DNA of 64,000 nucleotides, from contig MPNW01000107.1 in NCBI GenBank assembly GCA_011800805.1, forward strand, positions 2,912-66,911. Reading direction: 5' to 3'. The DNA comes from Hirudo medicinalis. Its lineage: Eukaryota; Annelida; Clitellata; Hirudinida; Hirudinidae. Shown here in pieces: positions 10,903-18,405 of the stretch. The notes under the pieces were generated by a model. It was not told the origin of the DNA. It worked only from the letters and a program-made list of their open reading frames with translations, and ran no database searches. Position 1 is the first letter of the stretch, and every line of letters starts with the position of its first letter. Position numbers and translations under genes: made by a program.

Positions 10903-11715
10903 TTAAGTTTTCTGATTATCTTCGTATAAACTGCCTGCTTTTAAAGAAGAAAGCTTAATACCTTTAATCAGCGATGAACTAAACCCGTTATGTTCCATTT
11001 CGTTTAAGCCGGCAATGGTGCAACCTTTTGGCGAAGTTACTTTATCTATCTCGCTTTCGGGGTGCGTTCCGTGCAACAGCAGTAAATCGGCAGCGCCTTT
11101 TGCGGTTTGTACAGCCATTTTTATGGCTTCATTGGCATGAAAACCAATTTCTACCCCTCCCTGAGATGCCGCTCTGATGGCTCTCAAAAAGAAAGCAATA
11201 CCACAAGCGCATAATGCGGTAGCAGATGTCATTAATTCTTCATTAATTTTAACCACCGAGCCTACGGTTTCAAACATGCTTGTCACTTCTGCAAGGTTTG
11301 CAGAAGACGCATTATCTGTTGCAATACATGTCATAGATTGGCCAATGGCAATGGCAGTATTTGGCATAGCTCTGATTACCTGAACCTGCCCAAGCGCCGC
11401 TTTTATTGCCAAACAGCTTACCCCCGAAATAACCGAAACAATTAAATGTTTTTGCGGATCTACAGCTTGTTTAATTTCTTTTAACACCTCATTTAACTGC
11501 TGCGGCAATACGCATAAAACAATCATATCTGCTTTTTTAACGGCATTTACATTATCTTTTAGGGTGATAAACCCGCAGTTTGCATAATCTTTAAGCTTAT
11601 CAACATTTCTTCGCGTTAAAATTATTTGTTCGGCAGAGCGATAATTGGATTTTACCAATCCTTTGGCTAAAGACAGGCCAATATTTCCGCTTCCGATGAT
11701 GGCTATTGTTTTCAT
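10903..11715 (-). CDS. proC: Pyrroline-5-carboxylate reductase family protein in the arginine operon
   Basis: A 270-aa ProC-family NAD(P)-binding protein. The N-terminal Rossmann motif GSGNIG is followed by CVLPQQL and the RAMPNTA segment typical of ProC. A C-terminal helical domain carries the TSPKGCTIAGL motif (TxPGGxT in classical enzymes). The family reduces pyrroline-5-carboxylate to proline. Placement between argB and argE is a Bacteroidetes feature and may link glutamate-semialdehyde metabolism in the proline and arginine routes. Whether it makes proline or has an arginine-linked role cannot be told from sequence. Confidence 0.85.
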   Translation of the reverse strand: MKTIAIIGSGNIGLSLAKGLVKSNYRSAEQIILTRRNVDKLKDYANCGFITLKDNVNAVKKADMIVLCVLPQQLNEVLKEIKQAVDPQKHLIVSVISGVSCLAIKAALGQVQVIRAMPNTAIAIGQSMTCIATDNASSANLAEVTSMFETVGSVVKINEELMTSATALCACGIAFFLRAIRAASQGGVEIGFHANEAIKMAVQTAKGAADLLLLHGTHPESEIDKVTSPKGCTIAGLNEMEHNGFSSSLIKGIKLSSLKAGSLYEDNQKT

Positions 11716-11797
11716 AATATGTCAGATTGTTTTTTGTCTGTTTTCAAGCGTATCTATTTTATTTAACTTTATGTGGGATATAAATTTAGTCGAAACG

Positions 11798-12589
11798 TCA
11801 ATTTGCGCTCAACTTTGTTCCAAATTTTCCGGTTTTCAGTTCTGTCAGTTCATCGGCTTTGCCAATGTATACCGCCGAAACCCCTTGCTTGATGGCTTCA
11901 AATGCGTTATACAATTTAGGAATCATTCCGTTTGTGATGATACCATCGGCTTTTAATCCCTCAAATTCATTAGCCTTAATTTCTTTTACAACGGTTGTAT
12001 CATCATTAACATCTTTCAGTACGCCTTTTTTTTCAAAACAATAAATCAGCTCGGTTTTATAAAGCCGGCTCATGGCAACGGCAATAACCGATGCTATGGT
12101 ATCTGCATTGGTATTTAACAACCCGCCCTTACCATCGTGGGTAATGGCGCAAAAAACCGGAATTAAATCCGCTTTAAGCAAATTATCCAGCATTTGAACA
12201 GAAACCGAATGGTTGTTTAAATTGCCCACATAACCGTAATCTATTGTTGTAACGGGTCTTTTTTCAGCTTTAATGATATTTCCGTCGGCGCCGGTTAGGC
12301 CGATGGCATTTTGGCCGCCGGATTGTAGCTTGGCAACGATATTTTTGTTGACCAAACCCGCATAAACCATCGTTACCACTCGCAGGGTATCTATATCGGT
12401 AATGCGTCGGCCTTCCGTCATTTTTGGTTCGATGCCCAGCTTGACGCACAGCTCTGTTGCTGTTTTACCGCCGCCGTGTACCAATATTTTTTTTGCCGGT
12501 AAAGTACTGAAGCTCTCTAAAAAACGAGATAAAGATTCCGAATTATCGATGATGTTTCCGCCTGTTTTAATAATGGTGAGTTTTTTCAT
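11798..12589 (-). CDS. argB: N-acyl-glutamate kinase (acetylglutamate kinase family)
   Basis: Amino-acid-kinase-family protein of about 263 aa, phosphorylating N-acylated glutamate in the second arginine step. Visible motifs are the N-terminal KTGGN glycine loop, HGGGK for substrate binding, GLTGADG and NTNADT near the C-terminal nucleotide site. I place the start at 12589 (MKKLTIIKTGG), where family homology begins; an in-frame ATG at 12607 would add six residues. Substrate may be succinyl- rather than acetyl-glutamate, by inference from ArgF'. It is short and lacks the N-terminal extension of arginine-inhibited kinases, so feedback control is not evident. Confidence 0.9.
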   Translation of the reverse strand: MKKLTIIKTGGNIIDNSESLSRFLESFSTLPAKKILVHGGGKTATELCVKLGIEPKMTEGRRITDIDTLRVVTMVYAGLVNKNIVAKLQSGGQNAIGLTGADGNIIKAEKRPVTTIDYGYVGNLNNHSVSVQMLDNLLKADLIPVFCAITHDGKGGLLNTNADTIASVIAVAMSRLYKTELIYCFEKKGVLKDVNDDTTVVKEIKANEFEGLKADGIITNGMIPKLYNAFEAIKQGVSAVYIGKADELTELKTGKFGTKLSAN

Positions 12590-12668
12590 GGTTTCTTTTT
12601 TGCGCATTTCTAGTTTTTGAAAGAATATTCTTTGTATAATGTTAAAACTAAATCTTTTTATTTTACAA

Positions 12669-13631
12669 TTATAAGTTCTCCAGCATGGCTTTTAATACTG
12701 CTTGCGCGCTCCATAAACGATTATCCGCTTGGCGGATGACCAATGAGTTGGGGCTGTCTAAAATTTCTGAAGACAACTCCAAATCACGACGCACCGGCAA
12801 ACAATGCATTACTTTGGCATTATTGGTTAATTTCAATTTTTCATTATTCATCATCCACCCATCAGGATAGTTTAACGCTTTTCCATAATTATGGTAACTG
12901 CTCCAGTTTTTTACATAGATGTAATCGGCTCCGGAAATTGCTTGGTTTATATCCTCGCAAATGACGGCTCTTTGGGTAAATTCATCAGCTAATTCATAAC
13001 CTTTGGGCTGAGCAATCGTAAAATCTATCATTCCTTCCGCCTGCGCTTTACACATCCACTCGGCAAAAGAATTTGGTACCGCTTGCGGCAAAGCCTTAAT
13101 ATGCGGCGCCCAAGCCAAAACAACTTTAGGTTTAGCGGGTGCTTTCCATGTTTCTTGTATGGTAATAATATCTGCAAAGCTCTGCAAAGGATGGCGCGTT
13201 GCACTTTCTAAATTCAAAACAGGTACTCCGCAAAATTTCACAAAGCTGTTAAAAAAAATTTCGTTATAATCTTCTTCCTTACGCTCTAATTTTGGGAAAG
13301 AACGTAAGCCTAAAATATCGCAATACCGGCCTATTACGGCTGCCGCCTCGCGGATGTGTTCTACGGTATTGCCGTTCATTACTACCCCGTCTTGGGTTTC
13401 TAAAGCCCAACTCTCTTTATCCATGTTCATCACCATTACATTCATTCCTAAGTTAAACGCTGCTTTTTGGGCGCTTAAGCGGGTGCGTAACGAGGGGTTC
13501 ATAAACATCAAAGCTAAGGTTTTGTTTTTACCCAAATGCTGAAAAGCATAAGGGTTTGCTTTAAGGTCAAGCGCTTTTTTAACGAATAATTTAATACTTG
13601 GAATATCTTTTACGGAAGTGAATTGTTTCAT
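12669..13631 (-). CDS. argF': N-acyl-ornithine carbamoyltransferase, probably succinylornithine type
   Basis: A 320-aa member of the AOTCase/SOTCase branch of transcarbamylases, which carbamoylate N-acetyl- or N-succinyl-ornithine instead of ornithine. Motifs seen: carbamoyl-phosphate loop SLRTR (residues 47-51), ATRHPLQ near 164, and HCLPVRR near 277. Residue 90, in the NTVEH segment, is Val. In studied enzymes this site is Glu in the acetyl-specific Xanthomonas enzyme (Glu92) and Pro in the succinyl-specific Bacteroides fragilis enzyme (Pro90); swapping Glu for Pro, Ser, Val or Ala was reported to give succinyl specificity. The gene therefore predicts a succinyl route. Confidence 0.9.
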   Translation of the reverse strand: MKQFTSVKDIPSIKLFVKKALDLKANPYAFQHLGKNKTLALMFMNPSLRTRLSAQKAAFNLGMNVMVMNMDKESWALETQDGVVMNGNTVEHIREAAAVIGRYCDILGLRSFPKLERKEEDYNEIFFNSFVKFCGVPVLNLESATRHPLQSFADIITIQETWKAPAKPKVVLAWAPHIKALPQAVPNSFAEWMCKAQAEGMIDFTIAQPKGYELADEFTQRAVICEDINQAISGADYIYVKNWSSYHNYGKALNYPDGWMMNNEKLKLTNNAKVMHCLPVRRDLELSSEILDSPNSLVIRQADNRLWSAQAVLKAMLENL

Positions 13632-13771
13632 TGTTTTTTAGTTATCGGTCATTCTGTTAGTTATCGGTCTCTGAAATTTTGCTGTAGCTGCTTTTTATAA
13701 CGTTTCATGCTGTATTTAACGCCTTATCAGCTGCTTTAACAAGTTCGGCAAAGGCAAATTTCTGTTTAATT

Positions 13772-14901
13772 TTATGATACTAATTTACCAAAGGCTTCCA
13801 AAAACTGATCGGCCTGTGTTTTTGTTAAATTTAATGCGGGAAGCAAACGAATAACGTTGGGTTTTGCTTCGCCGGTAAAAATACGATGTTTAAAAAGCAG
13901 GTCTTTTTTCACCTGAGCCAACTCATCGGGTAAATCAATTCCAATCATTAAACCGCGTCCGCGCACTTGTTTTATCTGTTTAAATTTTTTTAATTCTGTA
14001 ATTAGGTAAGCGCCTACTTCTTCCGCATTTTTCAATAAATTATCTTTCTCAACAACCTCTAAAACAGCCAAAGCAGCGGCACAAGCCAAATGGTTGCCGC
14101 CAAAAGTGGTTCCTAATTGGCCATTACAAGGTTTAAACTTAGGAGAAATTGAAATTCCGGCTACCGGAAATCCATTTCCCATGCCTTTGGCCATGGTATA
14201 AATATCGGCTTCTGCCTCTGCCCAATCGTGCGAGTAAAATAAGCCCGTACGGCCATAACCGCACTGTACGCTGTCGGCAATGTAAACTGCGTTGTATTTA
14301 TCGCAAAGCGAACGTATTTTTGCAAGAAACTTTTAGCGGCTTCTTTTATACCGCCAACTCCTTGAATGCCTTCAATAATTACGGCTGCAATTTCATGGCT
14401 TTGGGTTTTAAAGGTTTCTTCTAAAGCCTGCTCATCGTTATGCGGCAAAAAAATTACATTATCGGTTTGATTAACAGGCGCTATGATTTTTGGATTGTCG
14501 GTAACTGCAACAGCCATAGAAGTACGACCATGAAAAGCCCCCTTAAAAGCAATTATTTTTTTTCTGCCGTTGTAAAAAGAAGCCAACTTTAATGCGTTTT
14601 CGTTGGCTTCCGCTCCTGAATTACAGAGAAACAACTGGTAATCGGTTTTGCCGGATACTTTGCCCAAAAGCTCTGCTAACTGCTGCTGAATAAAAATTTT
14701 AACCGAATTAGAATAAAAACCGATTTTGCTTAATTGATCTGTTAACCGTTTCAGGTAGTGCGGATGCGTGTGCCCAATTGAAATTACTGCATGCCCTCCA
14801 TACAAGTCTAAATATTTTTGACCGCTGGCATCCCAAACATAGCTGCCTGATGCTTTTGTTATTTCTATATCGTTAATTGAATATACGTCAAATAAATTCA
14901 T
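13772..14901 (-). pseudogene. argD: N-acyl-ornithine aminotransferase, interrupted by a 1-nt frameshift
   Basis: A class-III PLP aminotransferase split in two frames. The N-terminal part (from 14901) holds LYGGHAV, NSGAEANENALKLA and GIQGVGG. The C-terminal part (to 13772) holds the PLP lysine in MAKGMGNGFPVAG and TTFGGN. The frames change at a run of five A on the coding strand (T run 14317-14321); a sixth A would restore a continuous enzyme of normal length including the DSVQCGYGRTG motif. Every other operon gene is intact and a conserved motif spans the break, so a homopolymer sequencing error is more likely than a true knockout. The overlapping ORFs end at 14161 and begin at 14194. Confidence 0.85.
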
Positions 14902-14973
14902 TTTCTTAAAAGTTTAAACCTTTTTAATTAAAATTATTCGCATCGCTTTAACTTTAAATTTTATTTTAACACA

Positions 14974-15960
14974 TTAAAAACCGGTGGATTTAAGGCGTAA
15001 ACCTGTTTTTTCATCAAGTTTAAACATTAAATTCATGTTTTGCACTGCTTGGCCGCAAGCGCCTTTTAACAAGTTGTCGATAATACTGACAATAAAAAGT
15101 TTGTTGTCATGTTTTTCTAAATGTATCAAACATTTATTGGTATTTACTACTTGCTTTAAATCAATATTATGCCTACTTAAATGTGTAAACGGCGCATCGG
15201 CATAGTAGTTTTGGTACAAAGTGTAAGCATCGTCTTGACTTAAATCGCAATTAACATACATAGCCGCTAAAATTCCTCTTGTAAAATTTCCGCGCTGAGG
15301 AATCAAATTAATTTCTAATTGCTCATCCTTAAAGCCGAATTGTTGTAACCTTTCGGTAATTTCATACAGATGCTGATGGTTAAAAGCTTTATACACCGAA
15401 AGATTGTTGTTTCTCCAACTAAAGTGGGAGGTTGACGACAGGCTTTGCCCAGCGCCGGTAGAACCCGTGGTTGCATTGATGTGCACTTGGTTGTTCAGCA
15501 AACCGGCCTTTGCCAAAGGCAATAACCCCAATTGAATACCTGTTGCAAAACAACCCGGATTTGCAATATTTGAAGCCAATCTGATGGCTTGTTTATTTAA
15601 CTCAGGCAAGCCGTAAACAAAATCTCTGTTTTGCCATTTTGAACTTTGGTTAAGCCTGAAGTCTTGCGATAAATCAATAATTTTAACTTTCTCGTCCATC
15701 GGGTTGGCTTGTAAAAACTTTTTTGCATCGCCATGGCCAACGCATAAGAAAAGAACATCTATATCCGGCATAATTTTATTGGTGAATCTCAAATCGGTAT
15801 CGCCTACCAAATCGGTATGTACATCCGACACTAAATTTTGGGCATTACTCGTACTGTTTACAAAGGCTATTTCTACCTCGGAGTGGTTAATTAACAGACG
15901 CAGCATTTCACCGCCTGTATAACCCGAACCACCCATAATTCCCGCTTTAATTTTATTCAT
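14974..15960 (-). CDS. argC: N-acyl-gamma-glutamyl-phosphate reductase
   Basis: A 328-aa NADP-dependent reductase converting N-acyl-glutamyl phosphate to the semialdehyde. It opens with the nucleotide-binding motif GGSGYTGGEMLRLL and contains the active-site cysteine in NPGCFATG near residue 145. Length matches the short ArgC type. It lies between argG and argD in the operon. The acyl group is inferred to be succinyl from ArgF'. Confidence 0.93.
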   Translation of the reverse strand: MNKIKAGIMGGSGYTGGEMLRLLINHSEVEIAFVNSTSNAQNLVSDVHTDLVGDTDLRFTNKIMPDIDVLFLCVGHGDAKKFLQANPMDEKVKIIDLSQDFRLNQSSKWQNRDFVYGLPELNKQAIRLASNIANPGCFATGIQLGLLPLAKAGLLNNQVHINATTGSTGAGQSLSSTSHFSWRNNNLSVYKAFNHQHLYEITERLQQFGFKDEQLEINLIPQRGNFTRGILAAMYVNCDLSQDDAYTLYQNYYADAPFTHLSRHNIDLKQVVNTNKCLIHLEKHDNKLFIVSIIDNLLKGACGQAVQNMNLMFKLDEKTGLRLKSTGF

Positions 15961-16044
15961 CTTTTTTTATAAGTAAGGTAAAAAATCTGCTTTATTTTTT
16001 TCAAATCCGATTAAACAATTTTGCGACCGAACTCTTTCCGTTTT

Positions 16045-17238
16045 TTAATCTGCCAAACCGGCGTTTACTTTATGCCAAATCATTACCTGATTCCCAAATA
16101 TTTTTGAGAAACCTTTTACGTCTTCGCCCGTCCAAGCATTGTTCATTTCGCCGTAACAGCCAAATTTGCCGTTCATTAAATCGTGTGGACTTTCTATGCC
16201 GATAATTTGAAAACGGTAAGGCAATAACTCTACAAAAACCTTTCCGCTAACAACGTTTTGGGTTGATGTTAAAAAAGCCTCTATATTACGCATAATCGGG
16301 TCATGAAATTGGCCTTCGTGCAGCCAGTTGCCGTAAAACGAAGATAATTGTTCTTTCCAACTTAACTGCCATTTGGTTAAAGTGTGTTTTTCTAAAGTAT
16401 GATGAGCTTTGATGATTACCATCGGCCCTGCCGCCTCAAAACCTACGCGTCCTTTAATGCCGATAATGGTATCGCCAACGTGGATATCTCTGCCAATACC
16501 GTAAGATTGCGCAATAACCTGCAATTTTTGAATGGCTTTAACAGGCGGCATTTTTTTTCCGTCAACAGCTGCCAATTCGCCTTTTTTGAAAGTCAACTCT
16601 AAACGCAGTGCTTTTGTTTGGGTAACCTGAGTTGGCCATGCTTGTTCTGGCAAAGCGCTATGCGAGGTAAGCGTTTCTGCCCCGCCAACCGAGGTGCCCC
16701 ATAAACCTTTGTTAATGGAATATTTCGCTTTTTCTGCGCTATATTCGATTCCGTGCTTAGCCAGGTATTCTATTTCCTCTTTGCGAGATAGTTTTAAATC
16801 TCTGATTGGGGTAATAATCTCTGTCGTTGGTATCAAAATATTAAAAATCATGTCAAACCGAACCTGATCGTTGCCCGCACCGGTGCTGCCATGAGCCACG
16901 TAATCGGCGCCGATTTTTTTTACATAATTTGCAATGGCTGTAGCTTGGCAAACACGCTCTGCGCTTACCGATAAGGGATAGGTAGCGTTTTTAAGCACGT
17001 TGCCAAAAATGAGGTATTTGATACTGTTGCGGTAGTAATTCTCGGTTTCCTCAACTGTTGTGTGAGAGGTTGCCCCTAAAGCATATGCCCGTTTTTCTAT
17101 TTCCAACAGTTCATCGGCAGAGAAGCCTCCGGTATTAACAATTACCGAATGAACCTCTAAGCCCCTGTCTTTTACAAGATGGACACAACAAAACGAGGTA
17201 TCTAATCCCCCGCTAAATGCCAAAACAACTTTTTTCAT
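16045..17238 (-). CDS. argG: Argininosuccinate synthase
   Basis: This enzyme joins citrulline and aspartate using ATP. The N-terminal PP-loop LAFSGGLDTSFC, followed by HGSTGAGNDQVRFD, is diagnostic. I choose the ATG at 17238, which places the PP-loop near the N-terminus; the longer frame from 17262 adds eight lysine-rich residues without homology. Predicted length is 397 aa, normal. It is the second gene of the operon, about 100 nt after the GNAT gene. Confidence 0.95.
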   Translation of the reverse strand: MKKVVLAFSGGLDTSFCCVHLVKDRGLEVHSVIVNTGGFSADELLEIEKRAYALGATSHTTVEETENYYRNSIKYLIFGNVLKNATYPLSVSAERVCQATAIANYVKKIGADYVAHGSTGAGNDQVRFDMIFNILIPTTEIITPIRDLKLSRKEEIEYLAKHGIEYSAEKAKYSINKGLWGTSVGGAETLTSHSALPEQAWPTQVTQTKALRLELTFKKGELAAVDGKKMPPVKAIQKLQVIAQSYGIGRDIHVGDTIIGIKGRVGFEAAGPMVIIKAHHTLEKHTLTKWQLSWKEQLSSFYGNWLHEGQFHDPIMRNIEAFLTSTQNVVSGKVFVELLPYRFQIIGIESPHDLMNGKFGCYGEMNNAWTGEDVKGFSKIFGNQVMIWHKVNAGLAD

Positions 17239-17339
17239 CTTTTTAATTTTTGTTTTCAACAACGATGAAGCCGTTATGCTTAAAAGAGCAACGATTTCTT
17301 CATCTTGTTTATGGTTAACGATTTCAAAACTTACGATTT

Positions 17340-17990
17340 TTATTTTATCTTTCTGATAATCAAGCGCCGCTTTATCCGCATAAAACGCTCGTACAAACTA
17401 GGATTCTTTTGTAATTCTTTGGCAAATTCTTTGGCTGCCTGATGTTTTTTTTCTTGAGGGTTGTAAAGCATGGCAGTACACATGCAATTTTTGCGTTCCT
17501 TCATTTTAAGAATCTCGTAATTCACACAACTTTGACATCCTTTCCAAAAGTCTTCGTCTTGAGTAAGCTCGCTGTAAGTTACCGGCTCGTATCCTAAAGC
17601 TGAGTTGATTTTCATCACCGCTAAGGCAGTGGTTAAACCAAAAATTTTTGCCTCAGGATATAACTTTCCAGACAGGTTAAATATTTCCTGCTTGATGGCT
17701 TGCGCCAGACCCATATTTCTAAATTTTGGATTAACAATAAGACCTGAATTAGCTACAAACTGACCATGACTCCATGTTTCGATATAACAAAAACCGGCCC
17801 ATTCGCCGCTTTTGTGAAAAGCAATAACCGCTTTGTTTTCTTCTATTTTATGTGCCACATACGCAGGCGATCGCTTAGCGATTCCTGTGCCTCTGGCTTT
17901 TGCGGATTCAAACATCTGGTCACAAATTTCTTCTGCAAAAACACGATGTTCTGGCAGTGCAACCTGCACTATAAAATCGTTTCTGTTCAT
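17340..17990 (-). CDS. GNAT-type acyltransferase, likely N-acyl-glutamate synthase of the arginine pathway
   Basis: A 216-aa protein with a GNAT core: the GLIVNPKFRNMGLAQAIKQ segment corresponds to the acyl-CoA binding loop. The C-terminal part has a Cys cluster (CQSCVNYE, NCMCTAML). No classical argA or argJ is present, and this is the first gene of an otherwise complete operon, so it most likely performs the first committed step, acylating glutamate. Genetics in Bacteroides and relatives, as I recall it, assigns this role to such operon-linked GNAT proteins, perhaps with succinyl-CoA. Donor specificity is not visible in the sequence. Confidence 0.75.
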   Translation of the reverse strand: MNRNDFIVQVALPEHRVFAEEICDQMFESAKARGTGIAKRSPAYVAHKIEENKAVIAFHKSGEWAGFCYIETWSHGQFVANSGLIVNPKFRNMGLAQAIKQEIFNLSGKLYPEAKIFGLTTALAVMKINSALGYEPVTYSELTQDEDFWKGCQSCVNYEILKMKERKNCMCTAMLYNPQEKKHQAAKEFAKELQKNPSLYERFMRIKRRLIIRKIK

Positions 17991-18075
17991 TTATTACGGA
18001 AAAACAAGGTATTTTTGTTAATTGGGTTTTTAGAGAGGATCAATTCCTCTTGGCGTACAGGATATTAGAAATCCG

Positions 18076-18210
18076 TTAAATACGCGGAGCAAAAACCTGC
18101 CGGCTTGTGGTGGTATAAAAAACGGGGCGCAAACGCTCAATAAAAGCCCCCTCCAAAGCAATTTTTTTTGCTTCAAAAGCGGCAAATTTATTAATGACTA
18201 ATTTAGACAT
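18076..18210 (-). CDS. Possible 44-codon leader ORF before the arginine operon
   Basis: An ATG at 18210 opens 44 codons ending at 18076, 86 nt upstream of the GNAT gene. The product is basic, with arginines at residues 26, 28, 38 and 43 (ERLRP, TSRQ, APRI), the last codon but one being Arg. Its place directly before an arginine operon makes a regulatory leader peptide conceivable, but no strong ribosome binding site and no terminator hairpin with a U-run was found. It could also be a small conserved protein or chance. Confidence 0.3.
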   Translation of the reverse strand: MSKLVINKFAAFEAKKIALEGAFIERLRPVFYTTTSRQVFAPRI

Positions 18211-18232
18211 ACTTTGTTCTAAACCCGAATTT

Positions 18233-18279
18233 TAAAATAATTGAGTTGCAAATGTTTAAATAAAATTTGAGTTGTGCAA
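18233..18279 (-). promoter_or_regulatory. Imperfect direct repeat upstream of the arginine operon
   Basis: TAAAATAATTGAGTTGCAA (18233-18251) and TAAAATTTGAGTTGTGCAA (18261-18279) are near-identical 19-mers, 28 bp apart, about 245-290 bp upstream of the first operon gene and just upstream of the 44-codon ORF. Spacing and position fit a two-site operator, for example for an arginine-responsive regulator. This is inference only. Confidence 0.4.
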
Positions 18280-18405
18280 TATTTTTTCAATGTTTTTACC
18301 AATTTATTTTCAAACCTTTTGCGTTTAAAAGAGCCAATAGCCGGCAAAAAATCATGGTTTTGATTTTATAAGCCCAAGGCGAACGGTTTCATCAGAAGTT
18401 TATTT

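Noticed and set aside
17991..18075. Classical transcription attenuator before the arginine operon
   Set aside because: An AGAGGA/TCCTCT mini-hairpin exists but no U-run follows on the operon strand.
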